Assembly (NCBI GenBank): GCA_910589415.1
Contig: OU342639.1
Coordinates: forward strand, 30,202,268 to 30,266,267
DNA from: Malachius bipustulatus
Taxonomy: Eukaryota; Arthropoda; Insecta; Coleoptera; Melyridae
DNA length: 64,000 nucleotides
Direction of reading: 5' to 3'
In this document: positions 13,177-25,492 of the stretch, in pieces
Layout of the letters: each line of letters opens with the position of its first letter
How positions within the stretch are numbered: the first letter of the stretch is position 1
Notes under the pieces: model-generated
What the model saw: only the letters and a program-made list of their open reading frames with translations
Database searches by the model: none
What the model was told of the DNA's origin: nothing
Translations under genes and position numbers: made by a program

Positions 13177-14038
13177 TACAGTGTGTCACAGGGATGGTAC
13201 ACCCCCTTTTTTCTTTATTTTTGGAGATAATTTTTTGAAATTTGGTACCTACGTCGCATATTCTCGATAGAGCGCACTTTTTAGTAGAAAATTAAATTTT
13301 TTCCCACATCCGGTTTTTCCGGAAATGTTACCAACTTTTTATTTTTAAATAGGACACCCTATAGGGTATTATACAATATTATTATATTTTTGAATTCTAT
13401 ACATTTGTACGAATCCAACAATACCACATAAGTACCATTTTAAATGTCAAATTTGTTTTTATTAAATTTTTTACTTATCAATTATAGTGTGCCATGACTA
13501 TTTCGTTTTACTCCAATTGGATCATCTAATGCTAGAAAAATCGAATTTTTGTTCAAAGTACTAAATTAAGTGATTTATGGATAAATTATGCGCACCGGAA
13601 TGATTTTTTGAGCTGGATTCATTTTTTTCAAATGGTACCATATTGGTACCGAGGTACCATCTACTAGTACTCTTAATAAGGGACATTTTGGTGTACCCAT
13701 TTTGCATCTGTTACGAACACAACTGAAGTCATGTCACACTATAATTGAGAAATAAAAAATTAAATAAAAACAAATTTGACATTTAAAATGGTACTTATGT
13801 GGTATTGTTGGATTCGTACAAATGTATAGAATCCAAAAATATAATAATATATAGGGTGTCCCATTTAAAAATAAGAAGTTGGTAACATTTCCGGAAAAAC
13901 CGGATGTGGGAAAAAATTCAATTTTCTACTAAAAAGTGCGCTCTATCGAGAACATGCGACGTAGGTACCAAATTTCAAAAAATTATCTCCAAAAATAAAG
14001 AAAAAAAGGGGGTGTACCATGCCTGTGACACACACTGT
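13177..14038. mobile_element. Fold-back element family A, copy 2 (complete)
   Basis: An 862-bp palindrome from CAGTGTGTCACAGG to CCTGTGACACACACTG, flanked by TA. The arms are interrupted by the inner motifs GGACACCCTAT (about 13363) and ATAGGGTGTCCC (about 13851), which divide an outer shell of about 185 bp per side from an inner core. The loop carries GGTACCATATTGGTACCGAG. It is highly similar to copies 1 and 3, with scattered substitutions. No coding capacity. Confidence 0.9.
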
Positions 14039-14439
14039 ATGTCGTTTGGGAATACGAAAAACAGGGTGTAGTTATCAGATGATAAGTCCAGGAATCGATA
14101 GAAAAAGTTGAAGTAATGTTGTTGCAAAAAAAATATCCAAAAAAGTTATATTAAAACCCTTTTTAAGGTTAAGTAACTGATTCCTATTGAAGAAATGCAG
14201 TTATGATAAATTAGGTAACCGATTGATACAGGTAATTAAAAAAAAAGAAGATATTCTTCCTTCTTTTCTTTTTTTTTTACGTCATGTCTATAATAATATG
14301 ACGCAAGTATTGTAGGTAGTTAGATTTGGTTAGTCAGGTAATCATAATAAGCAGGTAGGTAATAATAGATATCGGCATACCTATAAAACCTATTCAGTAT
14401 TCACTTATTGTACGAGATTGTGCTCACCCTAAGCAAAGG
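14039..14439. other. AT-rich non-coding stretch
   Basis: TAGGTAGGT-type microsatellite and A/T runs. Nothing else supported. Confidence 0.5.
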
Positions 14440-14994
14440 GTTGAAATGAATGCGCATGCGTAGATCCGGAGGACCTGCTTGCGTGCGTAAGGTACAATAA
14501 TAATACAAGGGATGGGATAGTGATAATAATATCAGTTCTTCGGCTGCCTAGATTTGAGGCTACCGGCAATCGGCATGTCCATTGTCCAGTGTACCTACGT
14601 ACGTACCAGCACCCAGTCCCAGTACCGGTAGTAGTCACAGTCAGTAGTAGTCCAGTCAAGTCAAGTCCGTCAAAGTCTCCTCGGCTCGGCCGGCGTCTAC
14701 CGCGTCCAGTCCAGTCAGTCGTCCGTCCACTACGTCCACTCCTCGTCGCTTATTCCGTCGTCCTCAGCCGACGTTCCGTTCAGTTTTCAGTTAATTCAGT
14801 TTAAGTTAAGGTCGCCCGGCCGCAGTGTGTTTACTGTTTACTCGGTGGCGGCACTTTTTAAATTTCAGTTACAATGAAATGAAATAATTCCGAGGAACAT
14901 TTTTTTCTTACCTAATCCATGCTGGCGGACAAGTGTCCTTGTGCCCGCGACCGGGGCTCCTACTTGAAACTGTCTATCGGATGTGTTGTTGTTG
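14440..14994 (+). promoter_or_regulatory. CpG-rich candidate promoter and 5' exon
   Basis: This is the only long low-repeat CpG-rich block upstream of the grainyhead exons. It holds repeated CAGTCCAGTCAGTC initiator-like motifs at 14580-14730, TTCAGTTTTCAGTTAATTC at about 14780-14800, then a GTGAGG donor-like site at 14995. An ATG at 14919 opens a 32-codon frame (MLADKCPCARDRG...) that runs past the donor to a stop at 15015. Splicing at 14995 would leave phase 1, which does not match the first grainyhead exon seen (it needs two bases from the exon before). So either an unseen exon lies between, or this is a 5' UTR with a small upstream frame and translation starts at 52114. The link to grainyhead is inference. 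Confidence 0.45.
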
Positions 14995-15251
14995 GTGAGG
15001 TGATACTGACAGATTAACGTAGACTTATTATCTTTACACAGTTATCTGAGATTTTATAAAAAATGAAGTGATTATAAAGTGTAAGCCAGTGTCTTCACGT
15101 TTGGATACTTTTGTACAAGTGACAGGAATTCCTACAACAGGTAAAACTAACTTCACTTGTTGCCCCTATTCATATTTACTACTAAAAGCCAATCAGATTG
15201 GATTTTTCTGAAAGTTCTACCTACTAAAGCTTAAATATTTTATTAGGTATA

Positions 15252-15783
15252 CAGGGAGAGCGACACTCGATGTCTCAGTCTTATTATAAGAAAAGAAAAA
15301 AACTGAAAATAGTTTCTCCAATGGGATTAAGTAGGTACTTAAGGTTCATTTTAAGCCTAATTTGCATATTTTCCCATATTTGGGAACTGAAGAAATGACG
15401 TCATCGATTTTGTTTTCCCAGAAACATACCTACCTACATTTTTGCATAATTTAACAAGAGCTGATTTTTCTGAACAAATGTGGAGGAAAAAAATTGCGAT
15501 CTTTTTTCCAGTAATTAGTGAAACAGATTACGAATTATGGATATCAATTTTTTTCCTCCACAACATTTGTTCAGAAAAATCAGCTCTTTTTAAATTATGC
15601 AAAAATGTAGGTAGGTATGTTTTCAGGGAAAACAAAATCGATGACGTCATCCCTTCAGTTTCCAAATATGGAAAAATATGCAAATTAGGCTTAAAATGAA
15701 CCTTTCTCAATGACATTCAAGAATTATTTTCAGGTTTTTTTTTTGGCATAGTAAGATTGAGACATCGGGTTTCGCTCAACCTG
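15252..15783. mobile_element. Fold-back element family N
   Basis: A 532-bp element with TA flanks, starting CAGGGAGAGCGACACTCGAT and ending ATCGGGTTTCGCTCAACCTG. Arms of about 230 bases are reverse complements (GATGTCTCAGTCTTA with TAAGATTGAGACATC, and AAAATCGATGACGTCAT blocks on both sides). Both arms include a GACGTCAT motif and a TACCTACCTACA block. The open frames here are palindrome artefacts. Confidence 0.85.
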
Positions 15784-15829
15784 TAGGTACAGTTTTTTTT
15801 TTTTTTTAATTAAATAAGAGTACATTTGG

Positions 15830-16068
15830 ACCCCCTCCTCCTGGAGCACTCAGGATATATCCATCAAAACATTTTTTCCCTCTCCTTCTCTCTCATTGTG
15901 ATCTCGAAAACTATTAGAGAGATATTTCAGAAATTTTCAAAGCTGACTAGATTGCACGGTTTTCATAGTCATCAACTCTTATTTTTATTTATATGGCATC
16001 GAGTTTTTTTTTGTCATATTACTATTAGCCATATTAGCTATATTGTTTTTTTTATGTCATTCAGTATA
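15830..16068. mobile_element. Left part of a decayed family B-like element
   Basis: Contains the family B core order: TTTCAGAAATTTTCAAAGC, CTGACTAGATTGCACGG, TTTTCATAGTCA, then TTTTTTATGTCATTCAGTA, where family F is inserted. The right part resumes at 16800. Confidence 0.65.
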
Positions 16069-16799
16069 CAGGATGTTTCGAAACATGTGTCGGAAAATTT
16101 AATAAAAGGTAATTCCTCAGCGCGTTCTGAGAATAAAACTTCCTATTAACGTGGGTCCGCAAACCCACCATTTTCGAGATACCTACTTACAGAATGTAAA
16201 AAAAAATAAAAAATTCAGTTTTTTGATGATATCTCAGGAACCGCTTGAGATATAAAAATTAATTTTTATACTCAGATTTTCATTATTATTATTTACTTTT
16301 GAGCGTCTATTAAGTTTCTTTCCATATAAATCGCAGTGGCGGAGATTTTAGGGTTGCCTAGACAATTTTTGCCGCAATTACTACACGACACTGGGGGAAA
16401 ATTGAAAATTGTGAAAACGCATTTCAAACTGTCAACGTTTTCTACATAAAGAAAGGTGCTCTTGATCAAGAATTTTAACGTTATCTTCTTCATTTTAATG
16501 AAAAACATAAAAGTGACAAATTGTTTTGTCGTGGATAAAAACATCACTTTTTTTTTTTTTTTTTTTTATTATTCGTTTCACTGCCACGTAAAGAAATTTA
16601 AGTAGCGCTGAAAAAGTCAATAATATTAATGATAAGGTGTCTACCAAAATTCAGTTTTATATCTCAAACGGTTCCTGAGATATCGTCAAAAAACTGAATT
16701 TTTTTTGGCACAATTGAATCTCATAAGCGGCTGGTTTACGGACACATGTTAATGGGAACTTTTTTCTCGACACGCGCTTTCATTTTCCGAAACGTCCTG
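16069..16799. mobile_element. Fold-back element family F, copy 1, nested in a B-like element
   Basis: 731 bp with TA on both sides, starting CAGGATGTTTCG and ending CGAAACGTCCTG. Arms contain GATATCTCAGGAACCG.TTGAGATAT and its mirror, and the centre holds the block GTGGCGGAGATTTTAGGGTTGC. It interrupts family B-like sequence: the left flank ends TGTCATTCAG and the right flank begins AAACCTCAAG. The uninterrupted arrangement TGTCATTCAGTATGTAAAAACTCAAGG exists at about 29695. Confidence 0.8.
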
Positions 16800-16950
16800 T
16801 AAAACCTCAAGAAATCCAAAAATCTAATAAATTAATAAAGAAATCGAAATTTTATTCTTGTTAGAAAAATTTTTCTCTAAATTAACCGACCTCTTAGCGT
16901 TTACGAGATACCAATAGTGAGCTCGGTAATAAGGGATACCCTATTACGCG
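16800..16950. mobile_element. Right part of the interrupted B-like element
   Basis: Continues with AATTAACCGACCTCTTAGCG, TACGAGATACCAATA and a CCCTATTA end. This is the decayed family B arm, recognisable from 5155-5222. Confidence 0.65.
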
Positions 16951-17927
16951 GTAAAAAGAATTTTCGTAATGTCATTTTATTGAACTGGGCACGAAAATTC
17001 TTATTCTGGAGCGAGTACCTATTTACTTACCTATATACACAGCGCATCAAGATGACGAAATACTTAATCTCTTTATGTGGTTAAAAACTATACCTATCTA
17101 ATTAAATGTTTTTATTACTGTTCATGGGCGAGTGCGCGTGATGATTTAATTTTTCATCTTTACTAAATTATTATTATTTTAATAATTTATTTACTTTATT
17201 TTTTATCACCGTCTCATATTATGCAGATGCCTGCTAGTGTAAAAATATTATTATGTATAATAATTTAATACACAAGAAGAGTATGTACATATGTACTAGG
17301 TATAGGTAGGTATATAATATTTTATGTAGTTCGTCATTGGTAATTTCACATCGTGAAGGTAATTTTTGTAATTAACAGACAATTAAATCATATGAAATGA
17401 AATAGTTGAATACATTAAGAAACTATTAAAGTAAATATTTCTGAACATTAAGTTAAACAACAACAATCATGTAAATAACTCGAAGGTAAATATTAAACGC
17501 AGTTGTTGCTATTTACCACACCAACACTAACACTACCACACGCTACTGATATTATATCAAACGTTCGTTAAGGATAATTAGAAATATGAAATATGTAATA
17601 ATAATTAGGAGTAAATTTGAATAACTTCGCTCTGACTTATTTTAAATGTGTTTCGTTCAGAAATAGGTACCTACCTATATGTATTAAACTTACTATGTAA
17701 TAGGTACATAATTAGTAATTATATTATGACCTCCTGCACGCGCATTTATTTATTTATTTATTTATCTCTATAAGCTTAGAGAGAAAATTTAGAAATTTGA
17801 ACGTCAGTTTTTTTTTAACCGCCATTCGAAATAAACAATTTAATTTAGTCAAATTAATTTTCATAGTCTAGGCCAGATTTTCACGAGAATGGTATATACC
17901 TATGATATAGGGATGGTTTTTTTTATA
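16951..17927. other. AT-rich non-coding stretch
   Basis: Holds TAGGTAGGTA microsatellite at about 17300-17330 and an (ATTT)n run at 17744-17766. No gene recognised. Confidence 0.55.
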
Positions 17928-18710
17928 TACAGAGTGTATCAGATATGTTGGGCCAAACTTGAAGGGGTGGTTCCTAAAAAAATAAGTTTCAGCTCAAAAT
18001 GATGTTTCGTTTAAAAGATACAGGTGCCAAACTTTAAAAAAATATAACAGTTTTTGATTATTATAACTCGTGTAAATTTACACCGATTTTGATTAAACTC
18101 GGCACGAAAAATAGGCAAACAAAGCTCTTTAATTTGGGTATTTCAGATTTTGTAGATGTCTTCCAGTGGCATAGTCAGGATTGGAGCCACTTTTCCCTCC
18201 CCATATTTTACGCCACTGACTTTATTGCAAATACGAAACCGTTGTGCAATAGCCCAAGCTGTTTAGAATAAAAAACTATCCTTTAGGTTTTTCCATATGC
18301 CGCACCGTTTTTGAAATATTTTAATTTTTCTCAGGTAATGTTGGGCAATTTACATTACAAAATTGTTGATTCCACTAAAATTTATCAAATGTTATTATTT
18401 ATGATTGCCTGAGGAAACTTTAAATATCTCAAAAATAGTGCGTCGTATGGGAAAAGCTAAAGAATACTTTTTGGTTCTAAAATCCAGTGGCTAATAAACA
18501 ACGGTTTTGTATTTGCAATAAAGTCAGTGGCGTGAAAGAGAGGGAGAAATAAGTGGCTCCAACTCTGAATATTAGATCAAAAACGGTGCGCCGCATGAAA
18601 AAAATTAAGATATACTTTTTGTTCTAAAATTTATGGGTAATCGAACAACGGTTTTGTAATTGGAAAAAAAGTTAGTGGTGTAAAAGATAAGGAGGGAAAA
18701 GATGGTATTT
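17928..18710. mobile_element. Imperfect fold-back repeat (family P)
   Basis: TA plus CAGAGTGTATCAGATATG at about 17931 looks like an element end. About 18165-18250 (GGAGCCACTTTTCCCTCCCC...ACGCCACTGAC) is mirrored at about 18520-18570 (GTCAGTGGCGTGAAAG...AGTGGCTCC). A further direct copy of the second arm lies at about 18583-18705. An inverted fragment of the same family is at 34955-35160. Confidence 0.6.
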
Positions 18711-18855
18711 TCTATTGCTCAACACTGCACTTTTTTTAATGTTGTAAGTGTCCGGTCTCAGTAAAATAAAGCAACACAATAAAAAAAATTGAACTCAACA
18801 ACAATACCCCGGTCTGTTATAAAAATTGCCTCGCTTATTAATTAACGGGCGTTCA
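18711..18855. other. Short non-coding spacer
   Basis: Low-complexity AT-rich sequence before the transposase relic. Nothing named. Confidence 0.4.
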
Positions 18856-18990
18856 TTAATTATAATTGCATGCTGTTCGCGGTGAATTCACGACTGCGTA
18901 GCGTGTTTTAAAATTTTTGCTTTTGAGGTGGCCCCACAAGAAGAAGCCGCAGGGAGCTAAAACAGGAGACCTCGCTTGGCTGGTCAATTT
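18856..18990 (-). pseudogene. Mariner/Tc1-like transposase C-terminal relic
   Basis: The minus-strand frame reads RSPVLAPCGFFLWGHLKSK followed by a decayed tail to a TAA at 18856-18858. RSPDLxPxDFFLWGxLKS is the well-known region around the second catalytic Asp and the following Trp-Gly motif in mariner-like and related insect DDE transposases. Here the expected Asp after PC is Gly, so the copy would be inactive. Upstream on the minus strand the frame breaks within a few codons. It could be the source class of the TA-flanked elements nearby, but no matching terminal repeat was seen around it. Confidence 0.7.
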
Positions 18991-20989
18991 ATAGTCTATT
19001 CCTAGTTCTTTCTACTCTCCCTATTGAATGACCATTTTTGATTAATAAATTTATATTTTCACTTTTACACCTAAAAATTTTTATGACGCATTTCGCCACT
19101 TTTCGTGCATGGCTTCTTCAAGTGGTAAGATGCCTTAAATGTTAAATGTAAATGTAAAAACCTTTTAAGTACTAAGAAGCTATTAAATAACAATTTACAG
19201 TAAGAAATGTTTCAAAGAATTGACATTCACAAATCACAATCTATTCTTCGAAGGTGAGTTCGAAGGATGAAACTTTACATTTAGGGAACGTGTTTCCTAG
19301 GATCAAGTCGAGGATCAAGTAAATTCAATTTAATTCAACCCTTTATAGTTTTGGTTACGAAACTCGAATGATTAAGGTTGCTGTGGCGCAAAAAAATGTA
19401 AGAAACTGGTGAATTTTCGCATTTTTTTGAGAATTTTTGTGAGAGTCCTTGAACCGACACCTACATCATATTCCGGAAAAACCGGCCCCTAACACGTTCT
19501 ATATTTTCTATAAAAAATAAAACTCCAAAAAATATCACACTACATACTTATAAAATACATTTTTTTCTTTTTTTAATATTATCAAAAATGAAGGTGAATT
19601 ACTCGTATGTCGTATGATACAGCAGTTCATATTTTTGGACATACCTCGTATGCCACTGCAAAAATTTCAGACCAAGCAGAGATTTTTTTTCCTGAAATGC
19701 TGGATAATAAAAAAGTTTCCCATATGACTCGAACTTACGTTGACAGTGTTCGTTTAGTTTTCGTTTACACTTATTACCTTATAATACGAAGACAAAATGC
19801 GACGTGCTCAAAAAAGAGAATGCGTATTTAAGAGAGTGGGCCGGGGGTTGGGAGGGAGAGTAGAGTCAGTCCCTCGGTAACAAGTAGGGTCAATAAGCCT
19901 GAAAAATGTGACAATTCTTTAGCGTACACATGTGAAGTAGAAGTAGTGTATAGAAGTATTATTATAATGCAAGGGGTAAGGGTAAGTCGTAAACCATAGC
20001 TATAGTGTTTACCGACGACGATGACCTGGGGCTAGCCTGAGGTAGGTAGGTATAAGGTATAAGGTTTAATAATATCTTCGGATAGTAACGTACTATAATA
20101 TGAATATGTAGTGGTGGTATAGGTACCTAGGTAGATTATTTAGGTATATTGTAATACTGACTGATGAATATTGTTTGTAACTAGCCATGATGTACTTTAG
20201 GTATAATACACAATAACCGAACTATTGAAAATTTAAAATCAAGTAAACACACATTAAGTTTTACTACCACCCATTATAGATTCCTGGCCTAGATAAGTAT
20301 AGTAAGTAATAGCGGTCATAAAAACAATTTTTACAACGTGCCGACAAGTGAGACGACAAATCTTTCATTAAAAACAATTGCCGACCATCAGGACTACTTA
20401 TCTGTAATTATTATGTATACCTGTTCGTGTACGAATTGAATGTAGGTATGTGTACGCCATGTAGATGATTGTGTTCCTATGATAGTGTATAGTGTGTGAG
20501 TGCTTTCACTATAAACTATTTTTATTTTACAATTATTAGTAAATAAATTACTGTGACTGTTTTAATTATTGAATTCTCCTCTCATAACCACCAGTAAGGA
20601 TAGGCAAGTCTTTTTTATTAAGGAGAAACTATTGAAGGACGTCGAAACGAAGACAAACTTCGTTTGTCCTAGTTTGAATTTGAAATTAAATCAAATATGT
20701 CAATTATTGCGGGCATAAAAAATTGAAAGACTGATTTTTCACAAAATTCGGAAATTTATGGCTCAAATTAATACTCGGGTGAAGTTAGCAAGGAAAACTT
20801 AGCAACGGGAGTGGCTAAACATCCGGCTCTGGTACGATGAAAATTTCATTATGTACATAATCTGATATTATTGCTTGAACGACAATGAAATGCCATTTCA
20901 TGAAGTCATGTAAGAACATTTGCACGTAAAAATAAAAATCCTAGCAACACATAATGGGCAGTTCTTGTAGTGCAAGATCATTTTTACAG
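18991..20989. other. AT-rich non-coding stretch
   Basis: Holds a TTCCGGAAAAACCGG palindrome at about 19470-19485 and TAGGTAGGTA tracts near 20040 and 20120. I see no gene. The open frame at 19607-19831 lacks any recognisable domain. Confidence 0.5.
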
Positions 20990-22110
20990 CTGGAAATCTG
21001 AAATTCCAAATTCACGGTGGCCGTTCTGGGCCCGGACAAGACGAGTTTTCACGAGGGCATGATAGGGTTGATCTTTATTTATGCCCTGGTGAAAACTCGT
21101 CTTGTCCGGGCCCAAAACGGCCGCCATGATTTTTTGAAATTCCGAATCCGCATATTCAGATGTAATTTTCGATTTTGGACTATAAAAACTGCCCTTGATG
21201 CGTTGCTGGGGTTTTTATTTTTCCAAACGAAGGAGAAAAATCAATTCTATCATTTCCTTGTGAAAACTCGTTTTGTCCGGACCCAGAATGGACACCGTGA
21301 TTTTATGAATTTATGTTTTATGAATATTCACGTGTTGTAATTTTCGATTTTGGGCTGTAAAAATTGGCCTTGACGCATTGCTGGGGTTTTTATTTTTCAA
21401 AACGAAGGATTAAGATCAACTCTATCATTTCCTTGTGAAAACTCGTCTTGTCCGGGCCCAGAACGGCCACCATGATTTTTTTAAATTCCGAATCCGCATA
21501 TTCAGATGTAATTTTCGATTTTGGACTATGAAAATTGCCCTTGATGCGTTGCTGGGGTTTTTATTTTTCCAAACAAAGGATTAAGATCAACTCTATCATT
21601 TCCTTGTGAAAACTCGTCTTGTCCGGGCCCAAAACGGTCACCATGATTTTTTGAAATTCCGAATCCGCATATTCAGGTGTTGTAATTTTCGATTTTGGAC
21701 TATGAAAATTGCCCTTGACGCGTTTCTGGGCTTATTATTTTTCAAAACGAAGGATAAAGATCAATCCTATCATGCCCTGGTGAAAACTGTTTTGTTCGGG
21801 CCCAGAATAACGCATTCACCGCGATTTTTTGAAATTCCGAATTCACAAATTGGGTGTTGTAATTTTCGATTTTCGCCTATGAAAATTGCCCTTGATGCGT
21901 TGCGGGGGTTTTTATTCCTTCAAACGAAGGAGGAAGATCAACCCTATATCATGCCCTCGTGAAAACTCGTCTTGTCCGGGCCCAGAACGCCCACCGTGAT
22001 TTTTTGAATTTCCGAATCGGCATATTCAGGTGTTTAAATTATCGATTCTGCCTAAAAATTGCCCTTTATGCGTTGCTGGGGTTTTTATTCTTTTATACAA
22101 AGGATAAATA
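20990..22110. repeat. Satellite array, unit about 174 bp, with an inverted first unit
   Basis: Six forward copies of the CTTGTCCGGGCCC motif start at about 21101, 21272, 21447, 21618, 21791 and 21971, giving spacings of 171-180 bases. Each unit also has GATTTTTTGAAATTCCGAAT, CGCATATTCAG, TTTTCGATTTTGG and GATGCGTTGCTGGGG. At 20998-21075 the same motifs occur in reverse complement, so the array begins with a partial inverted unit. Open frames through the array arise because some junctions keep frame. No protein is supported. Confidence 0.9.
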
Positions 22111-22919
22111 ATAACAGAAATAAAATAATATAGCAAATCAATTTTTTATACACCCTGTATATTATTAGAATATCATCTGAATCATATTGCACGGCCGGAT
22201 TGTTCTTACAAATAAAAATTAAAATTTAAACGCACAAAAATATAATTATCGTTGAGAGGTTGGTGACTAATTATAAAGCAATCTCGCAATTAGTTGATAT
22301 TATACTTATAAGCATAAGCAATACGTCCACTTAGTCCCGTTTCAAGGCCCCTCTTCAGATTTAAATTCATAATTATAAATACTTGGGAATGTCACACACT
22401 TCTTTCTTACACGATTTTAGTTTTTTCAATGTTTATCCACTTATAGAAACGGATCAACTTGTCGTCAATTCATTTCACTTATCGTATCCACTATCCATAC
22501 CTACACTATTTCATTAATTTCAAATTCCACTTAGCATATAAGTGCTTGTGTTGGTGTTGGTGACAAATTCAAGCTATAGTAGGGTCCCTGATGGTCTCTT
22601 ACAAATTCCACCATTTAAATTTTATAAAATCGAGCTTCAAGAGATTTTTTTGGAATCTACATTTTTTGGGGGGAAAAAGCGTTTTTTATTTTAATAATTA
22701 ATTAATTTTTTCGTGACTTTAAAATTTCATCAATTACGAAATCATTACGAATCGTTATAAGTAAAACGTACCTAGGTAAGGACTAGGTAGGTTAGGTATC
22801 ATAGTTAGATAGATGTAAAATATTTCCTGTACCCCACATACATATACATAACATACTTATACTTTATCCTACTTGATGTGTCTGATAAACTGCACCTTCA
22901 AATAAATTATTACAAAGGC

Positions 22920-22950
<31 letters not shown>

Positions 22951-24416
22951 CACGGGCACAGGCACAGGAGGCACAGTCACAAGAGAAGACTTACGCCAAT
23001 AAATCAATAAGAACAGTTTCAATAGGAGCGAGTAGCGTGTGAAATGGGCCTTGGCTAAACTTATTCCTTGCTCGAAATTGCAGGGCATAAATATTGTAAA
23101 GGAGTGAGGCGAGAGAAAGGTGCGATTAGAAATTCAATAAGGGAATCATGCCTTAATGTATTCCAAGCCAAGCAAGAGTTATTTATTGACTTTGGATTTG
23201 CATTAAAAATTGCCCAACAAGTATCTGTATGTTAATGAAATGTTACTTGAAATATAATTCAGATCAGCGCTGCGAGCAATTGTATATCTAATAGTAATGT
23301 AGGTAGGTATGTACCTATACGAGTAGAACAGATGATATGATGCCCACCTATCTACCTATCTTTTTAGCTAAGATTTCGATAATATAGTATGAAAAAAAAA
23401 TTGTACCAACCAATATACCAACTAAAAATTCTTTCTCATCATCATGATCATCAATGAACATTATTTATAAACTACAATGTAAAATTGTGTATAAAATGAA
23501 CACCTTGTTATAAAAGATGAACCTCACTAATAATAATTGAGATAGCAAAAATTTAAACGATCAAAAATAAATCAAAATAATATTGAATCAATAGTACACG
23601 TGAATTTGACTCGTCTCTCATTAAAATATGGGCGGGGTCAACGTCTTGGCTATAAATAGTTTTATTGGTTACGGGTGTTACGGCCACATTTCATTAATAA
23701 CATATTTGAAAATAAGGTAATAAAAAAAATCATAACATAAACCATAATAATTGCTATACCAGTAAAGTATAAATTTTGATTTCAGTTTAATGAGTACTGA
23801 GTAGGTATTTTGTTCTTTTGATACACCTTTGAGTGTAACGAAATCTATCTGTTACTCGTTAAAAAACTCAAAGAATCATCCCAAATATTTATTTTATTCC
23901 CGCCTTAATAAATTTATTGTTTATCTATTCGAAAATATAATTTCTTATCGAAATTAACGAATTCATCCTACTCCCTAGAACTTCAAAAAAAGAAAGAAAA
24001 GTCAAAAATTCTTTGTTTGAAGGAAAAATAAAAAATCTAAATAAAAAAAAACATATTGCGCATCAATCGCATTTGTATGATTCAGTTATGAATATTCTCT
24101 CATTTTGGAAATTGGATCTCTGAATTTTTTCATGGAAACTTCGTATTGTCTACTCTATAGAAATTTCAGATAACACGCTCGTTTACAAAAATACATTCAT
24201 AAATGATTATACAAAATTAGCCATTTTTACCCTTTTCCTATACCTACAACACTGACTTATTATTAGAAATAATTTTTTAAAATTTGCATTATATGTTCTC
24301 TTAAAACGTTCCTCCGATCTTGTTAATTGAATTTCAAAGTTTTAAAAAAAAATGCTTACACAAAAAAATTCAACACTTTTGCTCCAATACAATCCCAGAC
24401 CACTCCTTGCGAATAT
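22111..24416. other. AT-rich non-coding stretch
   Basis: A CACCCTGTATATTA motif at about 22152 is a possible element end. A (GA)n run lies at 22921-22950. The open frame over the GA run is an artefact. No gene recognised. Confidence 0.55.
22921..22950. repeat. (GA)n microsatellite
   Basis: About 13 tandem GA dinucleotides, followed by a short GGCACAG repeat. Confidence 0.95.
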
Positions 24417-24417
24417 A

Positions 24418-25258
24418 CAGTGTGTGTCACAGGCATGGTACACCCCCTTTTTTTTCTTTAATTTTTGAGATAATTTTTTGAAATTTGGTACGTCGCATAT
24501 TTTCGATAGAGCGCACTTTTTAGCAGAAAACTGAATTTTTTCCCACATCCGGTTTTTCCGGAAATATTACCAACTTTTTATTTTTAAATAGGACACCTGT
24601 ATATTATTATATTTTTGGATTCTATACACTTGTACGAAACCAACAATACCACATAAGTACCGTTTTAAATGTCAAATTTGTTTTTATTTAATTTTTTATT
24701 TCTCAATTATAGTGTGCCATGACTATTTTGTTTTACTCCAATTGGATCATCTAATGCTAGAAAAATCGAATTTTTGTTCAAAGTACTAAATTAAGTGATT
24801 TATGGATAAATTATGCGCACCGGGATGATTTTTTGAGTTGGATTCATTTTTTTCAAATGGTACCATATTGGTACCGATGTACCATCTATTAGTACTCTTA
24901 ATAAGGAACATTTTGGTGTACCCATTTCGCATCTGTGACGAACACAACTGAAGTCATGGCACACTATAATTGAGAAATAAAAAATTAAATAAAAACAAAT
25001 TTGACACGTAAAATGGTACTTATGTGATATTGTTGGATTCGTACAAATGTATAGAATCCAAAAATATAATAATATACAGGGTGTCCCATTTAAAAATAAA
25101 AAGTTGGTAACATTTCCGGAAAAACCGGATGTGGGAAAAAATTCAGTTTTCTGCTAAAAAGTGCGCTTTATCGAGAATATGCGACGTACTAAATTTCAAA
25201 AAAATATCTCAAAAATTAAAGAAAAAAAAAGGGGGTGTACCATGCCTGTGACACACTG
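24418..25258. mobile_element. Fold-back element family A, copy 3 (complete)
   Basis: 841 bp from CAGTGTGTGTCACAGGCATG to CATGCCTGTGACACACTG with TA flanks. The outer shells (24418-24599 and 25077-25258) end at inner motifs GGACACCTG and CAGGGTGTCCC. The core holds GGTACCATATTGGTACCGAT. The inner right motif keeps a complete CAGGGTGTCCC, which is decayed to TAGGGTGTCCC in copies 1 and 2. Confidence 0.9.
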
Positions 25259-25260
25259 TA

Positions 25261-25440
25261 TTACTTCCACAAAAATTTTAGCCCCTCTAGATTGAAAACT
25301 GCTATCTGAAATGATACCAGAAAAACGGGTTTTTTCGAATTTTGAAGGGACACTGTAAAAGTAACGCAACTTTTGGAAATTTTTTCAATTGCAAAGTTCC
25401 GTTCAGGTAATCTTGAAAGATGAGGCAACAAGAGTGTTTT
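25261..25440. repeat. Dispersed repeat Q fragment
   Basis: The order ACAAAAATTTTAGCCCC, AAAACTGCTATCTGAAATGAT, GAATTTTGAAGG and GTAACGCAACTTTTGGAA recurs in reverse complement at about 42650-42775. Confidence 0.65.
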
Positions 25441-25492
25441 GAAAATAGAAAAATCTCGATTTTGGAGAAAAATATAAATAAATATACTTATA

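Noticed and set aside
21017..21962. Open frames of 107 and 118 codons in the 174-bp satellite
   Set aside because: Repeated peptide blocks arise from the tandem DNA, and frame is lost between some units.
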